Source of the DNA: Stentor coeruleus
Lineage: Eukaryota > Ciliophora > Heterotrichea > Heterotrichida > Stentoridae
DNA: 24,190 nt
Direction of reading: 5' to 3'
Assembly: GCA_001970955.1 (NCBI GenBank)
Contig: MPUH01001102.1
Coordinates: 1-24,190, forward strand
Numbering within the stretch: the stretch's first letter is position 1; the number at the start of each line of letters is the position of its first letter. Shown here in pieces: positions 1 to 9,412 of the stretch. Both the position numbers and the translations under genes were made by a program. The notes beneath the pieces were generated by a model. The model did not search any database, was not told the origin of the DNA, and was given only the letters and a program-made list of their open reading frames with translations.

Positions 1-923
1 TAATAACGAAGCACGGAAATTCATTCTTTGCGTATCCTAATGAAGAAGGGTTAGAGTTTATGATAAAGGAGACTATTCCAAAAACTTTGCTTATTTTATC
101 GGGAAAGGATAGAATCGTTAAATTTATAGGAAAAACTTTAATTAGTGGAAAAATTGCGTTAAAATGTTATTCTATTGATAAAATAAAAAGAAATGCAAGA
201 ATTTTATCAAATTTGATTTCAGGTGGCTCTGATATTGAAACAGGCATTTTAAATCAAAGTGAAACAATAGTTTATGAGGAGGAAAATGATAAAATAAAAG
301 CATTTAAATTCGATGATAGAGGGTTATCTTCTAGCCTACTAAAAAATTCTACAGAAACTGAAGAACAAAAAATTGATTTAGTAGAAAAAAAAGAATTTGA
401 AAATATAATAAGTATAGAAAAGCCATATAAAGAACTATCATATTTTGAACTCAATCAACTTCAAGATAAAATAAATGTTAGCAATACTATTTTGTTATAT
501 AATAATGAGAAATTGAAAGTAACAAAATTTGAAGTCATCAAAGACAAGCTAACTATTGCAAAAAGTGCTTTTTTTATGGTATTGGCGCATGAGATATTTC
601 ATTCTATGAGATCAAAATTCGCCACTAATTTAAAATTTTCAAATAGAACACCTGAAAAATTCTTATATGAGGTTGGAATGTATATTGATAAAGCAGTATA
701 TGGAAGCTGCGTTCAATCAACAAAATTGAACCCTCAGAGAATGACACTCACAATCTCCAAAAAAGTCTTAGAGATCGAAGATTTGACTGAAAAAGAAGCT
801 AACTCAGTATTCTCATCTGAAGGTAAGCAAAAGACTGAAATTGGAGGTTTTGGATGTGAGGAATTTGAAGATGATGATGATGAATGGATGTGCACTGGCA
901 GGCTAGCTAAAAAAACCAAATAG
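1..923 (+). CDS. Putative zincin-type metalloprotease-like protein, 5' end outside window
   Basis: The frame is open from the left window edge to a TAG stop, so the first Met in view (position 60) is probably internal and the gene begins upstream. Numbering from that Met, residues 171-181 contain FFMVLAHEIFH, an HExxH zinc-binding motif (H177, E178, H181) in a hydrophobic helix. Glu204, in YEVGMYIDKAVYG, is a plausible third zinc ligand of the gluzincin kind. By established knowledge, such a pattern suggests a zinc metallopeptidase fold. That it is an active protease is inference. The tail is acidic (EEFEDDDDEW) and then basic. No signal peptide can be judged because the N-terminus is missing. 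I do not recognise a named family. Residues 60-110 are charged and of low complexity. Confidence 0.7.
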   Translation, partial: ITKHGNSFFAYPNEEGLEFMIKETIPKTLLILSGKDRIVKFIGKTLISGKIALKCYSIDKIKRNARILSNLISGGSDIETGILNQSETIVYEEENDKIKAFKFDDRGLSSSLLKNSTETEEQKIDLVEKKEFENIISIEKPYKELSYFELNQLQDKINVSNTILLYNNEKLKVTKFEVIKDKLTIAKSAFFMVLAHEIFHSMRSKFATNLKFSNRTPEKFLYEVGMYIDKAVYGSCVQSTKLNPQRMTLTISKKVLEIEDLTEKEANSVFSSEGKQKTEIGGFGCEEFEDDDDEWMCTGRLAKKTK

Positions 924-1434
924 AATTTACTAATTTCTTAATTAAGCTTTTTATTAAATTAATCTAATATTCTAGCATTTTCAAATCCTTAAAAGAGTTA
1001 CCAAAAAATCAAATTTATAATTTTCATCTTTCTACATAATCTTAACTAAAATATCTCTGATTTTTTATACTACCCAAGCTTTTACCTAACACAACTATAA
1101 TCAATATTTAACTTAATAGTTAGATCTAACTATTTCATACAAGGAGTGTTTATTTATATTTTGCAGTATGTCTTCATCAATTGAAAATAAATCCTCTGAA
1201 AATTTTCGCATTTATTATTTTACCCTTTCTTGACCTGTAGGGTGAGAAATTTCTAAGAAAAGTTTATAATTTTAAAAGCTTATGCTATATATCTTGGGGT
1301 TAGTCCTACATTATTATATAAAATGATTTGAAAGCATAAGTAAACCCACTTTTTTAAATAAACAAGCAGTCTCTTGATTAAACCTTATTAAAATTTCCAA
1401 TAGATTAAATTAGAATTTCATCCTTATATATAAT
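924..1434. other. Intergenic region, no gene seen
   Basis: AT-rich spacer of about 510 bp between two plus-strand genes. It must hold the 3' end of the upstream gene and the promoter of the MYND gene. The last 100 bp or so before the ATG at 1435 are relatively C-containing and G-poor, as in other 5' flanks here. No conserved box, tRNA or repeat was recognised. Confidence 0.5.
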
Positions 1435-2679
1435 ATGAACTGTGCATATTGTTACAAGTCAGATACAAAACTATCTCAATGCAGCAAATGTCACAGAGCA
1501 TCATACTGTTCTCAAAACTGCCAAAAACTTCATTGGACTACTCACAAACCAGTCTGCAATGATGCAAATCTCATAGAATGGCCTCCTGCCCTAGTCGAAG
1601 AATTTCTAGAATTATTCATAGAACACCTTGATGTACATAAAATCATCTACCTCATAGATCGCAGTGCCGCTCAGAAATTCAAAGAAAAAACACATGGAGG
1701 AGGATGCGGACATAAACATCATTCAATAGAACTTGATGAAAATACAACATCCTTAGAAAGACTAGTCGCTGAAGTAACATCAAGAAGTTATCTTTATACA
1801 TTAATCCCAAGTTTTCTTCAACAGACCTCAGAGATTTTTGAAAAAATCAAAAGCAAAGGGAAACAAGATGGACTAGTTTGGGACACAGAAACTGAGAAAA
1901 AAGTTCTTGAACAAGTATTTGATGAAGCTATATCAAGAAGATTAGTTGCAGAAGTTAATGCTAAATACAGAAAAGAAGAAGAAAGTTTTAGTAAACAACC
2001 TATGTTATTAGCATATCCTTCTGGGTATAAAGAAGATACTAATACTGAATTAAATATTCTTGGAATCGATATTATACAAGGATTAATGGAAAATGATATG
2101 GCTTATATTGATGATTTTTTTGATTATGATACTGCTCATGGGACTTTTGCTGAAGCTGAAACTTTAGATTTTGATGGGAGATTTGAAGAAATAATGCAAC
2201 AGAAAATCAAAAATATCAGAACTGATAAAATGTTGTGGATTAAAAAAGATATCATCGACGCTGCGGTTGGGGGTAAACACGAAAGTCCGTTGCATTTGAC
2301 TTTGTCGTATTGTAAAAACTTGAAAAAAATCAGTGATGTTTATTTTTCACTACCTTTTGAGTTGAATAAAAAGACAAAATTAGGTCTACAAGTTATTGAC
2401 AGTATGTGTTTGGATTGTTTTTCTCAAGGAACTTTTCATAAACCTCATTCCGATAGTGGCTTTGGCAAAGATGATACAGGGTGTAAAATAACTTGTATTT
2501 ATGTGATATCAAACTCATCAAATAATACAATAGAAATAAACAATACACCAATACCTTTGGTTAATAATAGGTTTATTATCCTCAAGTCAAGAAAATGCAC
2601 AATTTCTATTCCCCCAGTATCAGAAAAACTCTTTTTGTGTTATTATTATATTTTAGGGCCTTGTGATCCTTATCAATAA
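1435..2679 (+). CDS. MYND zinc finger + EGLN/PHD2-like prolyl hydroxylase domain protein, distal His missing
   Basis: 414 aa. Residues 3-41 form a complete MYND finger (C3, C6, C16, C19, C25, C29, H37, C41). A His/Cys cluster (CGHKHH, 91-96) and a helical middle region of unknown role follow. From about residue 208 it resembles the catalytic domain of human PHD2 (EGLN1), which also has an N-terminal MYND finger. Landmarks are AYIDDFF (223-229), NIRTDKMLWI (260-269), and H338-S-D340 followed by GCKITCIYVISN. Known EGLN enzymes bind iron through HxD plus a distal His and bind 2-oxoglutarate through an Arg nine residues later. Here the aligned positions are Thr389 and Lys398, so catalysis may be lost or altered. 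It is probably intracellular, as no signal peptide or membrane segment is seen. The ATG at 1435 places the finger at the extreme N-terminus, and the coding strand upstream offers no better start. It ends 44 bp from the convergent neighbour. Confidence 0.85.
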   Translation: MNCAYCYKSDTKLSQCSKCHRASYCSQNCQKLHWTTHKPVCNDANLIEWPPALVEEFLELFIEHLDVHKIIYLIDRSAAQKFKEKTHGGGCGHKHHSIELDENTTSLERLVAEVTSRSYLYTLIPSFLQQTSEIFEKIKSKGKQDGLVWDTETEKKVLEQVFDEAISRRLVAEVNAKYRKEEESFSKQPMLLAYPSGYKEDTNTELNILGIDIIQGLMENDMAYIDDFFDYDTAHGTFAEAETLDFDGRFEEIMQQKIKNIRTDKMLWIKKDIIDAAVGGKHESPLHLTLSYCKNLKKISDVYFSLPFELNKKTKLGLQVIDSMCLDCFSQGTFHKPHSDSGFGKDDTGCKITCIYVISNSSNNTIEINNTPIPLVNNRFIILKSRKCTISIPPVSEKLFLCYYYILGPCDPYQ

Positions 2680-2723
2680 TAACTTAAAATTTACGTAAAG
2701 ATATTTAGCAAAAGTTTATATAA

Positions 2724-4124
2724 TTAATTTTGACGTCTACCAAAAGTTCTATATGGAGTTGTTTGAGGGTGAAAAGTACACCCATCCAGTTCACTTCTTT
2801 GTTTTTTTTCTCTTTCAAGCTCTAGTCTAGCTTGGTTGCTAAGCTTTTTTTCAATTTGCCTTGAATAAACACCATCCATGTCAGTGATTGAGCATGATTT
2901 TTTTATAGAACTCTGTTGTGAGTCTTCTTTGTTACGTTTGTATATAAGAAAAGCATTCCTTTCGTCAGGTGATAAGATTTTTAGCAGGTTGTCTAAGCTT
3001 TCACTAAAGGTTTCAAAATCTAAAGGTTCCATTTCTTCACTCCATACATCCAGCATCTGTCCCATTAGCTTATAAACTAAAGGCTCAATATATCTAGAAT
3101 CAACAGTTTCATAATGAATCAGTCCTTGATCATCCGGGTTCATTTGCTGGAATATTTCATAATATCTATTTCTTTTCGATCTTTTCAACAACTCCTCCGA
3201 TCTTTTCTTAGCTTCCAAACTAGGTCCCGCATTTAAAACCTCCCCATTTTCAGTCCCATCCCTTCTCTGACTATACAAATGTTCTCCAATAGGTAATTCT
3301 CTTGTTCTACTATATTTCCCTTTATTAATTTTCGGTACAAACAGTTCTTGTCCAGTATTTGGGTCTTTTAATTCACTATCAAAAGAATTTTCAAGTTCAT
3401 CCAATGGTTTCTTACTATAAAGTCTTTCCCCATTAGAGCTAACATTATGATTACTAAGAATTTCAGGTTTAAAACTGAACTCTGCTTGTTTTTGTAAAAA
3501 CTCCTGCTTCTGTTTTCTTATTATAGAATCCTCATACAAATCTTGAAACCTTTTTGAACCTGGTCTTTGTTTATATTCCAACATTTTTGCGCTGTTTGGG
3601 TTGATTTTTGGGGCAAATGTACATGCTGATAACTCTTCTGCCTTACGATCAACATGTACCCGGGCTATTGCTGACTCTTTTTTTCGAATACTATCAGTTG
3701 ATCTGTTACCCATTCTTTGAGCAAGCATGTTGGATACTGGGTTTATTTTTGGCTGAAAAGTCAGTTCTTTATCTTTTTCTTGTTCAATACGAATTTTTAA
3801 TGCTTGTTTTTGGTTTTCATTTTGTTCAAGTTTGCGTAGACCTTTTTCATAGAGTTTTTGTCCGTAGTTTTTCTTAGAGAAGTAGTCGTATGAGTCAGAT
3901 TGATGATATTCTTGAGGTAGCGAAGTTGATGGGGTTGCAAGGTCGGAAAGGTTGTTGATAATTTCATCTGTTAGGAGGGTGACAAGTTTCGGGTTTAAAT
4001 TGTAACTCATTATAAAGTTTTTAGCTAATTCTTCAGGGTCGTCATATTCGTGTACTATAATTTGGTCTTTTCTGTTTTCGGTTATGTTTACTGTCATTAC
4101 TAAAATTTCCTGTCCCCGGTTCAT
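2724..4124 (-). CDS. F-x-P-x-I-N repeat protein with EF-hand-like segment
   Basis: 466 aa, very charged. The core is a degenerate repeated motif: LTFQPKINP (121-129), CTFAPKINP (168-176), FSFKPEI (216-222), LFVPKIN (261-267) and CTFHPQTTP (449-457). It is interspersed with G-x-x-L-Y elements (GQKLYEKG near 88, GERLYSKK near 232, GEHLYSQR near 280). Residues 320-395 (YYEIFQQMNPDDQGLIHYE and following) look like a helix-loop-helix, EF-hand-like module, though the loop lacks a full set of canonical Ca ligands. The N-terminus has VHEYDDPEELAKNF, a pattern I have seen ahead of such repeats in protist proteins. From memory, similar repeat proteins occur in other protists; a cytoskeletal or ciliary scaffold role is only inference. 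Met1 is used, but Met10 (MTVNITE) is an equally possible start. No intron is needed. Confidence 0.85.
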   Translation of the reverse strand: MNRGQEILVMTVNITENRKDQIIVHEYDDPEELAKNFIMSYNLNPKLVTLLTDEIINNLSDLATPSTSLPQEYHQSDSYDYFSKKNYGQKLYEKGLRKLEQNENQKQALKIRIEQEKDKELTFQPKINPVSNMLAQRMGNRSTDSIRKKESAIARVHVDRKAEELSACTFAPKINPNSAKMLEYKQRPGSKRFQDLYEDSIIRKQKQEFLQKQAEFSFKPEILSNHNVSSNGERLYSKKPLDELENSFDSELKDPNTGQELFVPKINKGKYSRTRELPIGEHLYSQRRDGTENGEVLNAGPSLEAKKRSEELLKRSKRNRYYEIFQQMNPDDQGLIHYETVDSRYIEPLVYKLMGQMLDVWSEEMEPLDFETFSESLDNLLKILSPDERNAFLIYKRNKEDSQQSSIKKSCSITDMDGVYSRQIEKKLSNQARLELEREKKQRSELDGCTFHPQTTPYRTFGRRQN

Positions 4125-6293
4125 GGTTTAGTTTTAATTATTATGGCATTTTGGTTTTGTGGAAGTTTTTTGAACTTTGCTTTTATAAAAAAAATTGATG
4201 TTTGGAGGATTGGATTTGACTTGATGATAGGAAATAGTGATTTTTGTGGGATTTATATTTGAAAATTATGAAAGGGAAAATTATAAATTTAAACCTGTGG
4301 ATTGATGGGGAATAAGAAAGATTGCTTGGGTATTGAAAAATTAGAAATTATGAAGGAAAAACTTATGAGATTTTGTGTGTTTTAGATGTAGAGATTGTGA
4401 TGTAATTATTTTAGTGTATTGGAGGAATATGAGGAAGTTTTAAGTTTATATCATATTTTTGTGGAATTAGAAGTTTAGAATCAGAGATCTTATTTTTTAA
4501 GGAATTCAGTGATGGGAGATTTTATATTTTTAATATGATTTCGGGTGTAAAATGATAGTTCTTTTAAATTTTCATTAATCTACCTACTAAAAACAATAGA
4601 AAAGTTCTGAGTGGGGTTAAAATTTAATCGAAAATGAAGAAATCGCATTATCCGGTTAATCAAGCTCAGGTCCTAACCTTGCCACACTTAATTATCTAAT
4701 TATTTATTAGCTCATGTATTTGTAAAAACACTTTTCATGCATATATACCATAATTTGTACAAAAATACTCAGAATGATTTCTCTTTTCTTGTAAAATTGA
4801 AGAAATAAACTTTTAACTCCCATAGTAATTTCGAGTATATCACTATTTTTCCAATTAAATTCCTTATCAGCCTAATTTTAATCAATATAAATTATTACTG
4901 AGATATTTTATTATCATATAAAAAGGATCTTCGAATGATATTAAGGGTGTTAGTGGCTTTATGGTTAAACAATTAGGGTTAATTTTTAAAGAATTAGTGA
5001 TAAACCCTGATTTTTGAATATAAAAATAAACTATGGGGGATTAAAAATATTATTAAGACAAATAGAGATTAGGTTATTTGAATAACTCTGATATAAAAAG
5101 AGTTGAATTGAGTTTTGTGATAAGAGGCTCAGGGATTTAGTTGATAGAAAATCTTAAAAGCTAGTTCAAAAATTAGAAAATACAAGAAGCCAAACTAAAA
5201 TCCTGTATGAAGACTGATTTTTTAGGAAATTTTAAAGAAACAAAGAAGGGATAACAAAAAAATCAGTAGCACAATGCTTTATAGTAGATTAAAGTAAAAA
5301 AAAAGCTATCTAAAGCAAAATATTAAACTTTTTTCATAAGAAAATAAACAATATCCTAAAAAATTACTATTATTTCATTAAAATTATAATCCCATTAGCA
5401 GAAATAAATTACACACATCATAAATAACGTTTAAATCTTACTCCAAAAAAATCCATCATTTACACAAATACTAACACAAAGCGAGTTTAAATAATCCTAA
5501 AAGCCTATGAATTCCAGAAAAACTGAAATTATTTTATCATAATTTTTTCTCTTCAAAAGAACAAAAAATTACAAATTTCATATAAAAGCCCAAACTATTC
5601 TATAATTAAAACTATACTATTATACATAACTTTTGAAAAATCTAAACAAAAAATATCAGATACATGAAATTTGTATACAAACAATTTTGTAAATTTAATA
5701 TCCTAATTCTATTACTATAATAAAAATCTAAAAAATAGTCATAACTATCCAAAACTCAACACATATAATAAGAAAATTATAATTAAATCACTTCAAATCA
5801 AAACTTAAACTAAATAACTATAAATAAAAAAATCTAATCAAATTTATGATATTAAATATTTGAATTGAGTAAATTTTACATATGCTAAAAACTATAAATC
5901 ATAAATGGTACAATTAATACATACATGATAAAGGTAATAATTTTAAAATTAAAATCTTTATACGCAGATTGTAAAGCTTAAATTTATAAGTTTGCTTTGT
6001 AAAGATAGTTTGTAAATAAATTATGCACGTTTTATAAATTTTAAGTAAAAAAGCATAAATTTTAATTTTGTTGTATTTGAGATGTATTAATTATAATATA
6101 CAATATTGTTTAGTTTTTGAACTTCTTAATAAAATCACGACTTTTAAGATATTATATATATATGCAAGTACCTTAAATGGTATGTACCATTATTTAATGT
6201 TTAAAGCTTAGCAGTAGTTCAAATAATTATCTACTTTTGTTTTATAAATAGCAATATCAAGTTCATTATGCTTGATAAATGCTGGCTTGTTTT
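4125..6293. other. Gene-poor AT-rich region
   Basis: About 2.2 kb without a supported gene. Positions 4125-4560 are G/T-rich on the plus strand, which fits the 5' flank of the minus-strand gene ending at 4124. Positions 5260-5830 are almost G-free on the plus strand. A 21-codon open frame at 4634-4699 (MKKSHYPVNQAQVLTLPHL...) has higher GC than its surroundings. It could be a fragment of a dead gene, but nothing around it extends the frame. No RNA gene was recognised. Confidence 0.5.
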
Positions 6294-6494
6294 TTATTTA
6301 AACTTTGGAGATATTTCCAGGCTTGATCTAACTTCGAGTATCGTGCATAAGTCTTTTCGATTATACTTACGAATCTTTAATAGAAGATGATCGTATCTAG
6401 GTTTTTCGAATGTCAATTTAGTTTGCAAACGTGTTTCTAATCCTTTCTTTTGCTGTTTAGTAATACCACAGCCCATTTTATTTTGTAAGGCCAT
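6294..6494 (-). CDS. Possible small protein, MGCGITK N-terminus
   Basis: 66 aa from Met1, or 60 aa from Met7. Starting at Met7 gives MGCGITKQQKKGLE, which would fit N-myristoylation at Gly2 with a nearby Cys for palmitoylation. This is known for MGC-type membrane-anchored proteins, and applying it here is inference. The remainder is basic with a helical pattern (LLLKIRKYNRKDLC...LEVRSSLE). The segment has more GC than the surrounding AT desert and keeps an open frame, which argues weakly for a real gene. It shares an ITK start and a similar ending with the small ORF at 8032-8217. No homologue is recognised. Confidence 0.4.
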   Translation of the reverse strand: MALQNKMGCGITKQQKKGLETRLQTKLTFEKPRYDHLLLKIRKYNRKDLCTILEVRSSLEISPKFK

Positions 6495-7085
6495 TTGTCT
6501 ATGGCAGCTAAAGGTAAAAATTGATTAATTTAGATATAATAGTTAATTATTTAATGAAAAGTCACTTAGCCACTATATCTTTAATCCTTTATCTTGAAAC
6601 TTTCAGGAAATCATTTTTTGACACTCTTGCTATTATAAATAACCCCAGGGGCCTTTACAATACCTTCAAAAATTATTAACTGAAAAATATGCATTTCATA
6701 TCATTTCTTTTCATCAATAGATGGATTTTTATGAATAGCATTCAAAAATTATTATTTTTTGTATCGGCTTATTCAAATTCCTACTTCCTGAATATAAACC
6801 TTAAAGTATTAAGTTTGTTTTAATTAAGTGCTATTATTTCATCTATAACAGTCAATACTTGTATTGATGATTTTATATATAGGGCTTTATTTTATAAATA
6901 ATTATTAATTTACAGTAACGGGAATATCAAAATGCGATTATTTTTAATCTTATTAAGTTCTATGAATTAATTAAGGTTTTTTTATATATTATTAGCATAT
7001 ATTTGTAATAGAAAGGATATCAAATTGGCACATAATTAATATATTTTGGCTGGAAAATACTTTTCCGGTATACATTTTTTTCTAT

Positions 7086-7111
7086 TATACTTCAAAATAT
7101 TTTGAAGTATA
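7086..7111. repeat. Perfect 26-nt palindrome
   Basis: The sequence TATACTTCAAAAT is followed directly by its exact reverse complement, so all 26 bases are self-complementary with no loop. Such a site could bind a dimeric protein or extrude a cruciform, but chance palindromes are more common in AT-rich DNA. Six of its 26 bases are G or C, which makes it less trivial than an AT run. Confidence 0.8.
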
Positions 7112-7408
7112 TTTTTCATCTAAACATAACTTAAAAAATGTCTATAAAATTGGTTATAAAACTCTAATCTGTACTGAAATCATAATTTTTAATATACTCA
7201 TTATTATAATAGAAAGCACCTAAACTTTAAATAAAAATAGCAGTTGAGCATGTATCAAACTAATTATGATAAAAAATTATAGACAAAATATTTCTAAAAG
7301 TTTAACTATATATGCAAAATGCTATATACTTTATAAAATTATAATATATAGTTAGAAAAATATGGATTAGTGATAATATACAATTTATGATTAAAGCATT
7401 ATATATCA

Positions 7409-7498
7409 ATTCCTATCATAAAAATATAAGGATTATATTCAAAAAAATCATTTGCAAAATTCCTATCATATAAAAAAAGGTAATATTCAAGGAATCAT
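7409..7498. repeat. Imperfect tandem repeat, two units of about 50 bp
   Basis: The 11-mer ATTCCTATCAT starts at 7409 and again at 7459. Each copy is followed by an A-rich stretch, then a form of ATATTCAA and then AATCAT. The two units are recognisably alike but carry substitutions and small indels, so this is an old local duplication. Confidence 0.55.
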
Positions 7499-8031
7499 AT
7501 AAAATTATCTTATGTTATAATACAAATCCAACTTTTTACTTTTACCAAATTCTAAAACAAAAATATTAGGCTTACATATCTTTATAGTTTGCAAAGAAAA
7601 AAATCCTGCTTTATTTAAATTTTCTATGCAAAATTATCTTATAATCAGCTTTTTGAACTAAAAACTAAAAAATGGTTTTCATATTATATTTATAAAAACT
7701 ATAAGTCTTATAACACTCACTATAATCCTAGCTTTGAACTTTTCTAAATTTTCTAAGTTTAAGCCAGCATTTTCTCTAATTAGAGTTATATAAAATATAC
7801 TCAGTCCTTTATTTTTCAGAATAACTATTTAACTTCCACTATACTAAACTATAAATATCTCAATGATTCTTAAATTTCTTTTTTTATGATTATTTCTTCT
7901 ATTAAAAAACTTTTAAGTATATTTTGATGTCGTTATAATAAAAATATTAAAAGAATTTGTTTTTGGCTTTATTACTCAATTCAGCATTAAAGGTGTCATT
8001 GAAGTTATAAACTCATATGTATAACTTATAA

Positions 8032-8217
8032 TTATTTCGTAAATGACTCTTCTAAATTAGCAATAACTTCATCTATTCGTTTAAGAGTCAAACAAGAGTA
8101 TAAACTTAGTTTAATATATATTCGAGATACTTTATATTTTTTCGTATTTTTAAACTCTATTCTTATTTTCTTTAAACAACAACCTGGTATTCTAGCTTTA
8201 GTTATCAGATATCCCAT
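8032..8217 (-). CDS. Possible small basic protein, MGYLITK N-terminus
   Basis: 61 aa, basic and rich in I, K, L, Y and S. It begins MGYLITKARIPGCCLKK and ends IDEVIANLEESFTK. The start (MGxxITK) and the general layout (basic middle, then L/I-x-x-x-LE near the end) resemble the small ORF at 6294-6494, so the two could be diverged relatives. The composition is close to that expected of a chance ORF in AT-rich DNA, so the call is weak. Confidence 0.28.
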   Translation of the reverse strand: MGYLITKARIPGCCLKKIRIEFKNTKKYKVSRIYIKLSLYSCLTLKRIDEVIANLEESFTK

Positions 8218-8561
8218 TTTTATATTATATTAATTTTACAACTAAATCTTTAAGAATCATTAAATAAGTAGAATAAAAAATAAGTTAACTTTGTGCTTTG
8301 TATTAAAATTTTAAACTTTTTACTTCATATAAAATATTAAACTTTTTATTTAGTATTTATTCTATAAATTTTCTGTAAATAAATCTAGATTTAGTATTTA
8401 CAATTATTTTATAGAATAACACAAGGTTTATTATTAATTTTATACATTGAATCAATAGGATTTTGTCTTTTCTTGTCGGAGTTCCTAATAAAAATTCAAG
8501 TTTGATTAAAAAATATGATGAAAAACTTTTAACTCGTTTTTTTTCCCCTTAAGAACTCTAA

Positions 8562-8658
8562 AATTTTATGAATTGTTGATAAATTTAGATGAAAAGGTGG
8601 TAAAATTGCCTTCGCTTTTTATGAAATCTTCATTATCTCTAAACAAATACCTCAAAAT
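8562..8658 (+). repeat. 97-bp direct repeat, copy 1
   Basis: By eye this stretch is identical, base for base, to 8660-8756. It starts AATTTTATGAATTG and ends TACCTCAAAAT. The two copies are separated only by the ambiguous base at 8659. An exact repeat flanking a single N is the usual mark of two contig ends that overlap but were joined without merging. Confidence 0.9.
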
Positions 8659-8659
8659 N
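8659..8659. other. Single ambiguous base (N), probable scaffold join
   Basis: This is the only N in the window, and it lies exactly between two identical 97-bp sequences. It probably marks a gap placeholder rather than a true unknown base, so the real distance here is uncertain. Confidence 0.8.
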
Positions 8660-8756
8660 AATTTTATGAATTGTTGATAAATTTAGATGAAAAGGTGGTA
8701 AAATTGCCTTCGCTTTTTATGAAATCTTCATTATCTCTAAACAAATACCTCAAAAT
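8660..8756 (+). repeat. 97-bp direct repeat, copy 2
   Basis: Second copy of 8562-8658, offset by 98 bp. No substitution was seen between the copies, so this is either a very recent tandem duplication or, more likely, an unmerged contig overlap. Confidence 0.9.
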
Positions 8757-9412
8757 TTTGTAAATTTTTGCTAGGCACTAAAAACTAATAATTAAATAAG
8801 TATATGCATTGTACAAAGTGTAGTTTAAAATTTTAATACTTTAAATATAATTGGGAAGACTTTTTTGATAATAATTATCTATATCACAAAGTACAAAATT
8901 CTATTTTTACTATAATAAAGTTTATTATCAGCAAGTTATAGTTATTTTAAAGCTATAAATTCTTACAAAATTCTAATAATGTTTTTAAACCCATCAAACT
9001 GAACAGCTAAAATTTTTCATTTTTTTATATAATCCAAACTATACTGCAAAATATTAAAAAAAATTACTAGTGTTTCTTTATAAAAAACATACATAATCCA
9101 TAAAATCAATTATTAACCCAATAATTTTTATTTTCTGCATCTTCCTTATTAATCATCTTTCCTTTATTAATCCTATAAATTATCAAATACACAAATCTCT
9201 TATTCCAACACACTTCTTATCTTTTTTAAGAACGCAGACATTTTATTCATATTTCATAAATACCATCATACAATTGTCATCAAATCTTATATTCTTATCT
9301 TTACTAAAAAAACTTTTATTATATCAAAATTTATTCAAACCTAAGGCAAAATTATATTCAAAACCTTAATAATAAACATTAAAAAAGTCAAAAAATCGCT
9401 TCTCCGATAATC

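Larger units (their letters stand above)
6495..8031. other. Gene-poor AT-rich region with palindrome and short repeat
   Basis: About 1.5 kb of AT-rich sequence with no supported reading frame. It contains the palindrome at 7086-7111 and the imperfect repeat at 7409-7498, listed separately. Nothing else was recognised. Confidence 0.5.
8218..9412. other. Gene-poor AT-rich region containing an assembly ambiguity
   Basis: No supported gene. It includes the 97-bp direct repeat around the single N at 8659. From about 8990 to 9412 the plus strand is C/A-rich and G-poor, matching the 3' flank of the minus-strand TRIM-like gene under the skew rule seen across the window. Confidence 0.5.

Noticed and set aside
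2878..3877. Plus-strand ORFs inside the repeat-protein gene
   Set aside because: They are antisense shadows of a well-supported minus-strand coding region.
4634..4699. A 21-codon ORF with higher GC than its surroundings
   Set aside because: Too short, no flanking protein-like blocks, no homologue recognised; noted only as a possible relic.
6174..6191. A hairpin AATGGTA/TACCATT as a possible terminator or RNA element
   Set aside because: A 7-bp stem with a 2-base loop is too short and the context gives no support.
6640..6660. CCCCAGGGG-like GC patch as a possible RNA gene
   Set aside because: No cloverleaf, T-loop or other RNA gene pattern could be built around it.
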